This document shows, in pieces, positions 8,640-17,029 of a stretch of 64,000 bases of DNA. The position numbers were made by a program, and so were the translations under genes. Location of the stretch: the NCBI GenBank assembly GCA_036564245.1, contig DATCKU010000096.1, positions 186,001 to 250,000 on the forward strand. The letters run 5' to 3'. How positions within the stretch are numbered: the first letter of the stretch is position 1; each line of letters starts with the position of its first letter. The stretch comes from Thermasporomyces sp036564245 (lineage in GTDB: Bacteria > Actinomycetota > Actinomycetes > Propionibacteriales > Actinopolymorphaceae). The notes below the pieces were generated by a model. It worked only from the letters and a program-made list of their open reading frames with translations, had not been told where the DNA came from and ran no database searches.

Positions 8640-9733
8640 GTCTCCTCCGATGGCGAGTGATGTGGTGACGGGACGCGCGCTGGGTTGTCGCGGGGGTCGG
8701 ACTGTTCGTCGCGGGACTGCGACTGCGCGGTCGACTGGCGAACCACGAGTTGCGCAGGTTCGAGGTGCACGTCGGCCGTGGTCTCACCCTCGATCAGGGC
8801 GAGCAGCGTGCGTGCCGCGACCTGGCCCCAGCTGAAGACGTCCTGGCGCACGGTCGTGAGTGGGGGATGGATGTGAGCGGCGAGCTCGGTGTCGTCGTAC
8901 CCCGTGACCGAGAGCTCGTCTGGGATCTGGATGCCGAGACCCTGTGCGACGCTGATGCCGGCGATCGCCATCTGGTCGTTGGCGTAGACGATGGCGGTGG
9001 GCCGGTCGGGCGACCCGAGCAACCGTCGGGTCGCGGCCATGCCCCCCGCGGCGGTGAAGTCGGCCACGTCGACGAGCGTCGCGGGAAGGCCGTGCTCGGC
9101 CATCGCCGCACGGAACGCTTCGCATCGCCCGTGTCCGTGAAGGTACTCCTCCGGCCCGGCCACGTGAGCGATGCGGGTGTGCCCCAACCCGACGAGATGC
9201 TCCACCGCTTCCTGGATGCCTGGCCGGTCGTCCACGCAGACAGCAGGAAACGGTGACGGCTGATCGGGTCGGTTGAGCGTCACTGCGGGTAAGCCCAGCT
9301 CGGCGACCAGGTCGATGCGCGGATCGTTCCGACGCAAGTCGGTGAGGAACACGCCGTCGACGCGGCCGTCGCGAGCCAGCCGACGGTAGCTCTCCGCTTC
9401 GGCCTCACCCTCGGCGACGACCTGGAGCACGAGCGCCTGGCCGCGTTCGGCGAGCAGCGACTCGACTCCGGCGATGAACGTGGGGAAGAACGGATCCGAG
9501 CCGAGCAGCGCCGGATCCCGCGCGACGACCAGTCCGAGGGTGAACGCACGGGAGACCGACAAAGACCTGCCTCGATGGCTCGGCCGCCAGCCCAACGCGT
9601 CGGCCGCCTCCAGGATGCGGCGTCGGGTCGCTTCCGCGATGCCTGGTCGACCGTTCAAGGCGTACGACACCGCGCCCTTGGACACCCCAGCCCGCCGCGC
9701 CACGTCGGCGATGGTGGGGCGCCGCTTGACCAT
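8636..9733 (-). CDS. LacI-family transcriptional repressor of the GH130 operon
   Basis: 365 aa. The N-terminal LacI helix-turn-helix is clear (TIADVARRAGVSKGAVSYAL, residues ~7-26), followed by the hinge helix (RSLSVSRAF) and a periplasmic-binding-like sensor domain (residues ~65-340). It is the first gene of the operon it probably controls and ends in a 4-bp overlap with the binding-protein gene. Two CCGG-centred palindromes lie 50-95 bp upstream of its start codon, so autorepression relieved by an imported sugar is the likely logic. The inducer is not identified. Confidence 0.93.
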   Translation of the reverse strand: MVKRRPTIADVARRAGVSKGAVSYALNGRPGIAEATRRRILEAADALGWRPSHRGRSLSVSRAFTLGLVVARDPALLGSDPFFPTFIAGVESLLAERGQALVLQVVAEGEAEAESYRRLARDGRVDGVFLTDLRRNDPRIDLVAELGLPAVTLNRPDQPSPFPAVCVDDRPGIQEAVEHLVGLGHTRIAHVAGPEEYLHGHGRCEAFRAAMAEHGLPATLVDVADFTAAGGMAATRRLLGSPDRPTAIVYANDQMAIAGISVAQGLGIQIPDELSVTGYDDTELAAHIHPPLTTVRQDVFSWGQVAARTLLALIEGETTADVHLEPAQLVVRQSTAQSQSRDEQSDPRDNPARVPSPHHSPSEET

Positions 9734-9781
9734 CCTCAGTCCCTCGCATTCCGAGCCGGTCCCGTCCGATCCGGACGGCTA

Positions 9782-9841
9782 CTTAACCGGTTCAGCCGAC
9801 TGTATGCGACAACTGAACCGGTTCAGTTCGGGTGTTGTCAA
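9782..9841 (-). promoter_or_regulatory. Promoter and paired LacI operators of the GH130 operon
   Basis: A consensus -35 hexamer TTGACA (minus strand, 9841-9836) is followed 17-18 bases later by a weak -10 (TTCAGT). That -10 lies inside the perfect 18-bp palindrome AACTGAACCGGTTCAGTT (9811-9828). A second, partly matching site CTTAACCGGTTCAG (9782-9795) lies downstream. The two CCGG centres are 31 bp apart, three helical turns, which places both operators on the same DNA face. The CCGG/CG-centred palindrome is typical of LacI-family sites. Repression by occlusion of the -10 region plus cooperative binding is inferred. Confidence 0.85.
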
Positions 9842-9842
9842 G

Positions 9843-9960
9843 CCCTCGACGACCGGGCGTGGCGGGGTTCCCCGTCAAAGACCAGCCGCGGCGAGGCCCC
9901 TCTCAATGACCAGGCGTGGCGGGGGTGTGCCAGCCGCGGCAGGGATGGGCAGGCTTCGTC
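9843..9960. repeat. Dispersed intergenic repeat, tandem double copy
   Basis: Between the LacI promoter and the rpf terminator lie two related units. One begins GACCGGGCGTGGCGGGG (near 9849) and the other contains AATGACCAGGCGTGG (9905-9919). Both run into CCAGCCGCGGC. The 15-mer at 9905-9919 recurs exactly at 19300-19314 and 43038-43052, and a degenerate form lies at 63371-63385. It does not code for protein and is always intergenic. Its role is unknown. Confidence 0.65.
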
Positions 9961-10011
9961 GCTGGCGTACGCCTGCTGACCTCGCGCACGGCCCTGGCGC
10001 AGGGATCTTGT

Positions 10012-10056
10012 ACGAAAAGCGAGCGCCCCACCTGCGGGGGGTCAGGCGGGGCGCTC
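10012..10056 (-). terminator. Rho-independent terminator of rpf
   Basis: On the minus strand, 45 bases after the rpf stop codon, a 14-bp stem (GAGCGCCCCGCCTG paired with CAGGTGGGGCGCTC, one G-U) closes an 8-base loop and is followed by a TTTT run. This is a canonical intrinsic terminator and a rarity in such a GC-rich genome. Confidence 0.88.
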
Positions 10057-10100
10057 GGTCCAGGGGTGTTCAGGGGACGTTCGAATCCCGTCGCCTGGCG

Positions 10101-10793
10101 CTACCAGAGGCGCAGGCGATCATTCGGGAAGATCAGGTCGGGGTCATCACCGATCACGTCTCGGTTGCGTTCGTACAGCGCTGGCCATCCGCCCTCGAGG
10201 TCATGCGAGGTCGCGATGCCCCAGAGCGTGTCACCGGGCTGGATCGTGTAGATGGCGTCGTCGTCGCGCACTGCAGCGCTCGTCGGTGTGCGCGCCGATC
10301 CGCTCCCGGTGGACGTACGCTCGCCACTACGCGATGCCCGGTCGCCTGCAGATTTGCGAGTGCTGTCCTGACTGCGGGTCGAGGTCGACGGGCTACCGGC
10401 CTTGTCACTCTCGTCAAGACCCAGCTTGGCCGAGCACGTGGGCCAGGCTTCCCAGCCCTGCACATCGAGAACCTTTTCAGCGATCGCGATCTGCTCGGCC
10501 TTCGTAGCGAGGTCGGCGCGAGGCGCGTACTTCGTGCCGCCGAATTCCTCCCACGTCGTTTGCGCGAACTGCAGACCACCGTAGTAGCCGTTGCCGGTGT
10601 TGATGTCCCAGTCGCCGCTGCTCTCGCATTGGGCGAGCCGCTCCCAGGTGTCGGTGGATGCGGCGTGAGCGAGGCCAGAGAATCCAACGACCGGTACAGC
10701 GGCCGCGACACCCGAAAGCGCCGCGGTCTTGGTCACCTTCTGTGCTGTTCGGCGGGGCCGACTTACGCCACGGTGCCTTCCGTGCTTGGACAT
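10101..10793 (-). CDS. rpf: Resuscitation-promoting factor (Rpf) with LysM domain
   Basis: 230 aa secreted peptidoglycan hydrolase. A basic N-terminus and hydrophobic segment ending near residue 45 (GLAHA) form the signal peptide. The lysozyme/transglycosylase-like Rpf domain follows (residues ~46-122), with catalytic Glu57 in QCESSGDW and the family's NGYYGGLQF and WPTC motifs. A Ser/Thr-rich linker leads to a C-terminal LysM domain (182-230, IQPGDTLWGIA) for glycan binding. Rpf proteins cleave cell-wall glycan and promote regrowth of dormant cells. The ATG 10793 start lies about a dozen bases after GAGGGAG, which belongs to the 3' edge of the upstream riboswitch. Regulation by c-di-AMP is therefore likely. 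Confidence 0.95.
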   Translation of the reverse strand: MSKHGRHRGVSRPRRTAQKVTKTAALSGVAAAVPVVGFSGLAHAASTDTWERLAQCESSGDWDINTGNGYYGGLQFAQTTWEEFGGTKYAPRADLATKAEQIAIAEKVLDVQGWEAWPTCSAKLGLDESDKAGSPSTSTRSQDSTRKSAGDRASRSGERTSTGSGSARTPTSAAVRDDDAIYTIQPGDTLWGIATSHDLEGGWPALYERNRDVIGDDPDLIFPNDRLRLW

Positions 10794-10799
10794 ACTGTG

Positions 10800-10905
10800 T
10801 ACTCGCTCCCTCTCGTCGCCTTCGGAGTGAGCTGTCGGGTTCGGGCGAGAGGAAGTGCCCGGCCGTCACAAGACGGCTTCACCCCAAGGACTTTTCGTGT
10901 GTGCA
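10800..10905 (-). ncRNA. c-di-AMP riboswitch (ydaO/yuaA type) in the rpf leader
   Basis: The leader contains the two signature blocks of the ydaO class: a GGGGTGAAGCCG segment (complement of 10874-10885) and a 3' block with CCCGAACCCGACAGCTCACT running on to GAAGGC (complement of 10846-10819). They are joined by a hairpin-forming stretch. This class binds cyclic di-AMP and is known to precede rpf genes in actinobacteria, where it usually turns expression off. The purine-rich rpf ribosome site (about 10805-10811) sits at the 3' end of the element, so control of translation is possible. The 5' boundary is approximate. Confidence 0.85.
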
Positions 10906-11011
10906 TCCGACGCGTCGCCTGCTACTTCGCGGACGCAAGCCCGCGTTGCGTCACACACACGCAAAGTCCGTTTTCGGTTCCTCCAACTCCGCCTCGAGAA
11001 ACGTGCGGCCT

Positions 11012-11051
11012 TGCGACATCACCGGGCGGAGCTCGGCGACGTGATGTCGCA
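11012..11051. promoter_or_regulatory. Inverted repeat upstream of the rpf leader (possible operator)
   Basis: Perfect 11-bp arms, TGCGACATCAC (11012-11022) and GTGATGTCGCA (11041-11051), are separated by 18 bases. The pair lies about 220 bp upstream of the rpf start codon and upstream of the riboswitch, where an rpf promoter would be expected. It does not match the CRP half-sites known from other rpf promoters. A dimeric regulator site is a guess from symmetry only. The rest of 11056-11446 shows no gene or clear signal on either strand. Confidence 0.35.
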
Positions 11052-11446
11052 GTCTCGCCAGTCGGCGCGACGGGCACAGACTTTAACGAGACACCCCATT
11101 CGGACACAACACCCGATTGCGAAGTTGCGGGTTCTAAGCAACCGAAAATCGGGCGTTTCTACCAAGATCCGGAACGAAGCGGAACGCTGATGGGATGGCG
11201 GTACGCCGTGTCGTACGACAGCCGGCCCCTTCGTCGGACCGAACCCCAGCGGCACCGGTCGCAGACATGGGCGACGGGCGGGTCATGGCGAACGCCGTCT
11301 CGCCCGTGGTGCTCGTTCGGAGCAGCCCGGGCCTGCCCTCGGCGACCACCGCCGACCCGGACGGCCGGCAGGGTGGGTCAGGGTTTGCGCTTAGTCGGTG
11401 TGGCGGCACGCGCTTGGTCGGAGCTGCCCGCTAGCGTTCATGCATC

Positions 11447-12619
11447 ATGGCGATCACGTCTGCGACGACTCGAGCTCAGGGGACCGGCACGTCCGTCCGT
11501 TTCGTGCACACGAGCGACTGGCAACTCGGCATGATGCGCAGGTTCTTAGGGCCCGAGGCGGGCGCACGCTACAGCCAGGCGCGCGTGGACGCCATCGAGC
11601 GGATAGCTGCGGTCGCGGCCGAACACGACGCGGCGTTCGTCGTGGTCGCCGGGGACGTCTTCGACTCCAACCAAGTGGATCGCCAGGTGGTCCTGCGGGC
11701 CTGCGAAGCGCTGCGGAGCATCTCGTGCCCGGTCTACGTTCTCCCGGGCAACCACGACTCGCTCGAGCCCGGCACGGTCTGGGCGAGCCCCACGCTGACC
11801 AAGCACCTGCCGAGCCACGTCGACGTGCTCGTCGACTCCGAGCCGCGACATCCCACGCCGCAGGTCGAGGTCGTGGGTGTCCCGTGGCGCACCCGCCGGC
11901 CACACACGGACCCGCTGGAGGCTCTCGAGTCGCTGGACGAGGTGGCGCAGGGCGACGTGCGCGTCCTGGTCGGACACGGGCAGGTCGATTCGCTGGCTCC
12001 CGATGTGGGTGGCCCCGCGCTGATCAGGCTCGATGCCGTCGAGCGCGCGGTAAGGGACCGGCGCGTCCACTACGTCGCCCTCGGCGACCGACACTCGTGC
12101 ACCTCGGTAGGCGAGACCGGCCGGATCTGGTACTCCGGAACGCCGGAGCCGACCCGACCGGAGGAGGAGCGACCAGGCGAGGTCCTGGTGGTCGATCTCG
12201 AACCGGGCGGCGGCTGTACGGTACGACCCGTGCACGTCGGCACGTGGCGACTGCTCTCCCACGTCGTCGACGTCGACGGTGATGCCGACCTCGAGGAGCT
12301 CGCTTCTTGGCTCGGTGAGCAGCCGGACAAGTCACGGACGGTCGTTCGTCTGGGCGTACGGGGCACCCTGAGCGTCGCCGGACTGACCCGGCTGGAGATG
12401 CTGCTCGAGGCGCATGAGGAGATGTACGCGGCGATCCAGCGGTGGCAACGGAATTGGGCGGTCGGCGTATCGCCGGAGGAGGCGGACTTCGACGAGCTTC
12501 CGGTGACCGGGCCGGCGCGGGCCGCATTGGAAGAGTTGCGCATCGCGAGCGGCTCGGGCGACACCCAGGCTGCGGATGCCTTGGCGTTGCTGCACCGACT
12601 TGCCGGAGGCGGCGCGTGA
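11447..12619 (+). CDS. SbcD-like DNA repair metallophosphoesterase
   Basis: 390 aa calcineurin-like nuclease subunit. All five metal motifs are visible: HTSDWQLG (21-28), AGDVFDSN, PGNHDS, GHGQVD and LGDRHS. The C-terminal ~130 residues form a capping region. It is the first gene of a three-gene operon and is followed, 19 bp on, by an SbcC/YhaN-like ATPase, so the pair should form an SbcCD/YhaO-YhaN-type nuclease complex acting on DNA ends or hairpins. The ATG at 11447 lacks a clear ribosome site. Homologous proteins usually begin close to the RFVHTSDW segment, so the true start could be slightly downstream. At 390 aa it is near the size of bacterial SbcD. Confidence 0.9.
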   Translation: MAITSATTRAQGTGTSVRFVHTSDWQLGMMRRFLGPEAGARYSQARVDAIERIAAVAAEHDAAFVVVAGDVFDSNQVDRQVVLRACEALRSISCPVYVLPGNHDSLEPGTVWASPTLTKHLPSHVDVLVDSEPRHPTPQVEVVGVPWRTRRPHTDPLEALESLDEVAQGDVRVLVGHGQVDSLAPDVGGPALIRLDAVERAVRDRRVHYVALGDRHSCTSVGETGRIWYSGTPEPTRPEEERPGEVLVVDLEPGGGCTVRPVHVGTWRLLSHVVDVDGDADLEELASWLGEQPDKSRTVVRLGVRGTLSVAGLTRLEMLLEAHEEMYAAIQRWQRNWAVGVSPEEADFDELPVTGPARAALEELRIASGSGDTQAADALALLHRLAGGGA

Positions 12620-12638
12620 GCGGTGCGGGAGGTGGCGC

Positions 12639-15272
12639 GTGAGACTGCACCGGCTGCACCTGCGGAACTTCCGAGGCGTCACCGAGCGAACCTGTGAGTT
12701 CAGCCCGGCCGGTGTCACGATCGTCGTCGGCGACAACGAGACCGGCAAGTCCAGTCTGCTCGAGGCGTTGGCGCTGCTCTTCGAACTGCCGGACGACTCG
12801 AAGGCAGCCAAGCTGCGCGCCGTGCAGCCGGTCGGCCGAGACGTCGGCACCGAGGTGGTGGCGGACGTCACGCTCGGCGAGATGACGCTGCACTACCGCA
12901 AGCAGTGGTTCCGACAGAGGTCGACCGAGCTGCGTGTCGAGCCCGGTGGGCAGGCCTGGACCGGGCGTGAGGCGCACGACCAGGCTGCTCGTCTGTTCGC
13001 CGAGCACGTGGACCAGACGTTGTGGCACGCTCTTGCTGCCACGCAGGAGAACACCCTCGAGATACCCGTCGCGGGCACGGTGACCTCCGTGCTCACCGCG
13101 CTGGATGAGACGTCGGGCGGCGAGGTCGACCACGGTCAGTCGGTGCCGCTCGTGGGCGCCGTCGAGCGGGAGTACCTCCGCTACTTCACACCGACCGGGA
13201 GGCCGACGGGCGAGTATGCCCAGGCGCTGGCCCAGCGCGACCAGGCACGGGTCGCGGCGTCCGAGGCCGAGCAACGGCTTGCGGAGGTCGAGCAGGACGT
13301 GGCGCGGGCCGAGCGGCTCGCACGGGATCGGGAGCGCCTGACCGCCAAGCTCGACGAGCAGGTGCAGCGGGTAGAGGAGCTGGAGTCTCGCCGCCACATC
13401 GCTGCCGAGCTGATCGCGCGCGTCGACCGGCTGCGTCGTGACGCCGACCTCGCCAAGGAACGCATGGCTGCCGCCAAGGGAGAGTTGGAGCGGCGGGAGG
13501 CGCTGGTGGCCGAGCTCGCTGAACGGGAGCGGGCGGCAGACGAGGCGCTGGAGGCAGCGCGCCAGGCCGACGAGTCGTTGCGTACGGCGGAGCGGGTGCT
13601 CGGCGAGCGGACGACACACCTGCAGACCGTGCGGGAGGAGCAGGCCGAGCACCGGGCCGCGGTCCGCCGGTTCGAGGCGCAGCTCGCCCGGCTGCGGGAT
13701 CGCGCCGAGCTGGCGGCGCTGGAATCTCGACTGGCCGAGATCCAGTTGGCCCGTGACGAGGAGCGTCGCCTGGCTGCCGAGCTTGCGCAGCTCACGGTCG
13801 ACGAGGACGTCCTCGAAGCAGCTGAGGCGGCGCATCGCGAGGTGCTCGCAGCTCGTGCCGCGTTGGCCGCCGGATCGCCCAAGCTCGTGTTGCGTCGGAC
13901 CGGCGATGCAGCGGCGGTCGAGGTGGCGGGCGAACCGTTCGCGGGACCGGATGCCGAGCTCGTCGTGGAGCAGGAGGTGACGATCTCGGTCGCCGGTGTC
14001 CTCGAGCTGACGGTGCGCCCGGGCGCCGGCGTTGGTGAGCTTGCTGCGGCGGTCGCCGATGCCGAGCACGCCGAGGCGCGTCTCCTCGCCGACCTGGACG
14101 CCACCGACATCGCCGACGTACGCCGAGCTGCCCGGACTCGGGTCGAGATCAGTCAGGCGTTGACCGCCGCCCGCGCCGCGCTGGCCCGGCGGCTCGGTGA
14201 CTCGACGCTGGAGGAGCTGCTCGCCGAACGGGATGCGCTTCTCGCCAGGCTGGACGACACCGATGCCGACGACAGCCGAGAACGGCTGTCGGAGCAGATC
14301 CACGCGGTGCGGGAATCTCTGCAGCGTGCGGCGGAGGAAGAGGCCGCGGGTGCACCCGCGCTTGCGGAGGCGGAGGAGCTCGAGGCGCTTGCGCGCAAGC
14401 AGTACGAGTCGGCCAGTGCCGAGGCGACCGCGGCGAAGGTACGTGCCGAGCAGGAGGTGGAGCGGCGCGACGAGCTGGTGGCGGCGATCCAGACCGCCCG
14501 TGCGACCGCATCCGACGAGGAGCTCAAAGGAATAGCCGCGACGGTCGAGGCCGAGTTCGCTGCCCTCTCCCGTGAGCTGGCCCAGGCGGAGGACACGCTT
14601 GCGGCGAGCGGAGTCGATCGGCTGGAGGAGCGTCTGGTCGAAACCGCGGCCCTGCGCAGCCAGCTTGCCGACCAGGTGCGTGCCGTGTCTGATGAGCTGC
14701 GTCGTGTCGAGGGTCGGCTGGAGATGGCCGGCATCCAAGGTCTTGCGTCTGCTGCGGAACGCGCACGCGCCGAGCTCGCACATGCCGAGGCCCGAGCCGA
14801 GGCGGTGGAGCGAAAGGCGTTCGCCGCCCGACGGCTTCGGGAGACTCTGGAGCGTCACCGCACCGAGGCACGGCGCCGCTACGCCGCACCGCTTCGGGAG
14901 CGGATCGAGGCGCTCGGCCGCATCGTCTACGGAGCGTCGTTCCAGGTCGTACTCGGTGACAACCTGGAGGTCCAGGCTCGCACCTGCCAAGGCGCGACGT
15001 TGCCGGTCTCCTCGCTTTCGACCGGTGCGCGGGAGCAGCTCGCCACCATCGTGCGGCTGGCGATCGCGGGGCTCACCTCGGCCGACGGCGTACCCGTCAT
15101 CCTGGATGATGCCTTGGGATGGTCCGATCCGACCCGCCTCGAGGCAATGGGCTCGTTGCTCGCCCGGGCCGGGCAGACCAACCAGGTGATCCTGTTAACG
15201 TGCACCCCGGATCGTTATGTCAGCACGGTGCCAGGCGCGCGCATCATCCGGATCGAGGGAGCCGTGGCATGA
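12639..15272 (+). CDS. SbcC/YhaN-like SMC-type ATPase
   Basis: 877 aa. The GTG start at 12639 follows GGGAGG by six bases; an upstream in-frame ATG lies inside the previous gene. The N-terminal ATPase half has Walker A GDNETGKSS (31-39) and an FRG-type beginning (LHLRNFRGV). Residues ~190-790 are a long charged coiled coil with a small globular interruption near 410-480 (LVLRRTGDAAAVEVAGE). The C-terminal half carries an LSTGAREQL signature and Walker B VILDDALG (~820). The protein is shorter than classical SbcC (>1000 aa) and lacks a zinc-hook CxxC, which points to the YhaN branch. It ends in an ATGA overlap with a GNAT gene. Confidence 0.88.
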   Translation: MRLHRLHLRNFRGVTERTCEFSPAGVTIVVGDNETGKSSLLEALALLFELPDDSKAAKLRAVQPVGRDVGTEVVADVTLGEMTLHYRKQWFRQRSTELRVEPGGQAWTGREAHDQAARLFAEHVDQTLWHALAATQENTLEIPVAGTVTSVLTALDETSGGEVDHGQSVPLVGAVEREYLRYFTPTGRPTGEYAQALAQRDQARVAASEAEQRLAEVEQDVARAERLARDRERLTAKLDEQVQRVEELESRRHIAAELIARVDRLRRDADLAKERMAAAKGELERREALVAELAERERAADEALEAARQADESLRTAERVLGERTTHLQTVREEQAEHRAAVRRFEAQLARLRDRAELAALESRLAEIQLARDEERRLAAELAQLTVDEDVLEAAEAAHREVLAARAALAAGSPKLVLRRTGDAAAVEVAGEPFAGPDAELVVEQEVTISVAGVLELTVRPGAGVGELAAAVADAEHAEARLLADLDATDIADVRRAARTRVEISQALTAARAALARRLGDSTLEELLAERDALLARLDDTDADDSRERLSEQIHAVRESLQRAAEEEAAGAPALAEAEELEALARKQYESASAEATAAKVRAEQEVERRDELVAAIQTARATASDEELKGIAATVEAEFAALSRELAQAEDTLAASGVDRLEERLVETAALRSQLADQVRAVSDELRRVEGRLEMAGIQGLASAAERARAELAHAEARAEAVERKAFAARRLRETLERHRTEARRRYAAPLRERIEALGRIVYGASFQVVLGDNLEVQARTCQGATLPVSSLSTGAREQLATIVRLAIAGLTSADGVPVILDDALGWSDPTRLEAMGSLLARAGQTNQVILLTCTPDRYVSTVPGARIIRIEGAVA

Positions 15273-15802
15273 ACGCAGGTGAGCGATCATCGGGCTCGCA
15301 GGACCAGGTCACGGTGCAGCTGCACCGGGTGAGGGAGCAGCACAAGTCGGTGCTGGCCAACCTCGTCCAGTTCTACCAGTACGACTTCACCGAGTTCCGC
15401 GACCTGAAACTTTCTCCGCACGGCACGTACGTGTATCGCTGGCTCGACCACTACTTCGTCGAACCCTCCCGCCAGGCGCTGTTCATCGTCGCGGACGACG
15501 CCATCGCGGGATTCGCTCTCATGCGGCGCCTGCCGACGAAGGTGAACCAGGTGGCGGAGTTCTTCGTGCTCAAGGCGCACCGTCGAAAAGGTGTCGGGCG
15601 CGCGGCAGCCACCAAGTTGTTCCGGAGGTTTCCGGGACGCTGGCAGCTGGAGTTCGACCACACGAACGCACCGGCTGGGCGGTTCTGGCCCGGGGTCGTG
15701 GCGGAGGTGGCCTCCGGACCGGTCGAGTCCCGCGAGCTCGTGCCGCCTGAGGTCGAGTATCCCTGCACGCAGTTGCTGTTCACGGTCGACGGGAGGACGT
15801 GA
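15269..15802 (+). CDS. GNAT-family N-acetyltransferase coupled to the SbcC-like gene
   Basis: 177 aa. The ATG start (15269) overlaps the stop of the ATPase gene as ATGA. The acetyl-CoA loop is visible as HRRKGVGRAAA after the beta4 strand AEFFVLKA. The substrate is unknown. The tight coupling to the nuclease pair suggests that the three proteins are made in fixed ratio and perhaps act together, but acetylation of the complex is only an inference. Adjacent family traits (FYQYDFTEF, RWLDHYF) are common in stand-alone GNATs of unknown substrate. Confidence 0.82.
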   Translation: MNAGERSSGSQDQVTVQLHRVREQHKSVLANLVQFYQYDFTEFRDLKLSPHGTYVYRWLDHYFVEPSRQALFIVADDAIAGFALMRRLPTKVNQVAEFFVLKAHRRKGVGRAAATKLFRRFPGRWQLEFDHTNAPAGRFWPGVVAEVASGPVESRELVPPEVEYPCTQLLFTVDGRT

Positions 15803-15869
15803 CGACGGCCCGGTTCGCGAGTGCCGAGCGGCCGACTGTTTCTTCGGCCACGCACCGAATGCGGTCCGG

Positions 15870-16760
15870 TCACGGGACAGGGATTCGCTCGGGGTGCGTG
15901 TAGACGACGAACCGTTCGCCGCGCAAGAACCCGACGATGGTCATGCGGAAACGCTTCGCAAGGTCGACGGCGAGGCTGGACGGCGCGCCGACGGCGGCGA
16001 CGAACGGTATGCCGGCGGCCAACGCCTTCTGACAGATCTCGTACCCAGCGCGGCCGCTGACCACCAACACCCGGTCCGACAACGGGATGTGGCGCTCGAG
16101 GAACGCCCAGCCCACCACCTTGTCGACGGCGTTGTGCCGGCCGATGTCTTCCCGGGCGCAGAGGAGGCTGCCGTCGGCGGTGAAGAGGCCGGCGGCATGG
16201 AGTCCGCCCGTACGGCTGAACACGTCCTGCACTGCCCGCAACGCGTCCGGCAGGGAGCACAGGGTCGCTGCGGAGACCACGGGCCCTTCCGGCAGCAGGC
16301 TGCACCCTCGCACCTCGAGCTCGTCGAGGCTCTGCTTGCCGCACACGCCGCATGCCGCCGTTGCCGCGCCGTACCGTGCAGCCGGTGCCGTGTCGAGCGG
16401 CCGGGCGAGGTCGACGGTCACGACGTTGTACAGCTGCTCTGCGGTCAGGGTGTCGTCGGTGCAGTACGCGATTCGTACGACATCGTCGGGAGTTGTGAGC
16501 AACCCTTCCGAGAACAGGAAGCCGGCAGCGAGCTCGAAGTCGTTCCCGGGGGTGCGCATCGTGACCACGAGCCGCTGTGCTGGTCCGCCGGGCCAGGTGA
16601 CCCGAATCTCCAGCGGCTCCTCGGTCGCGAGCCGATCGTCGTGGTAGCGGGAGGAGCCTCCTGCCACCTCACGCACCCGGACCCGCACCGTGCTGCCCGG
16701 CCGTCGCTGGCCTCGGCCAGGGTGCCACCCGGTCACGTCGTCGAGCCCGGCGCGCTCCAT
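15870..16760 (-). CDS. fdhD: Formate dehydrogenase accessory sulfurtransferase FdhD
   Basis: 296 aa. FdhD passes sulfur from a cysteine desulfurase to the molybdenum cofactor of formate dehydrogenase. The essential CxxC is present (ACGVCGKQS, Cys ~137/140). Other hallmarks are TEEPLEIRV, NDFELAAGFLFSEGL, GRHNAVDKVVGWA and SGRAGYEICQKA. The ATG at 16760 is chosen because family similarity begins there; the frame is open further upstream without a good start. No formate dehydrogenase lies in the window, so its client is encoded elsewhere. Confidence 0.95.
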   Translation of the reverse strand: MERAGLDDVTGWHPGRGQRRPGSTVRVRVREVAGGSSRYHDDRLATEEPLEIRVTWPGGPAQRLVVTMRTPGNDFELAAGFLFSEGLLTTPDDVVRIAYCTDDTLTAEQLYNVVTVDLARPLDTAPAARYGAATAACGVCGKQSLDELEVRGCSLLPEGPVVSAATLCSLPDALRAVQDVFSRTGGLHAAGLFTADGSLLCAREDIGRHNAVDKVVGWAFLERHIPLSDRVLVVSGRAGYEICQKALAAGIPFVAAVGAPSSLAVDLAKRFRMTIVGFLRGERFVVYTHPERIPVP

Positions 16761-17029
16761 GGGGCCATTCTTCCACCACGCACGTGTCCGATCTGTGCCG
16801 AAATCCGGTGGTCGAGCCGATGCCGGAGACGCTGATCGTGGTCGTGCCAGATGTTCAGCGAGCGAATGAACGCTGAGGCGATGTGACATTGCGGTGGCGG
16901 AATGCACCGTCTGGGTCGATGATAGGTGTATGTCTCCAGCTGGCTCTTCTCCTGAAAGCTCGGTGGACGTGACCGTCGTGGTGTGAACGCACGCCGACGT
17001 GTCCGTCACGAACCTTCAGGAGATGTCGT

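Noticed and set aside
10078..10100. GTTCGAATCCCGTC resembling a tRNA T-loop
   Set aside because: The flanking bases cannot form a T-stem, and no acceptor, D or anticodon arm is present; it lies just past the rpf stop.
12024..14990. Very long open frame opposite the SbcD/SbcC genes
   Set aside because: Low-complexity antisense shadow of a high-GC coiled-coil gene; no domain features, and the plus strand has clear motifs.
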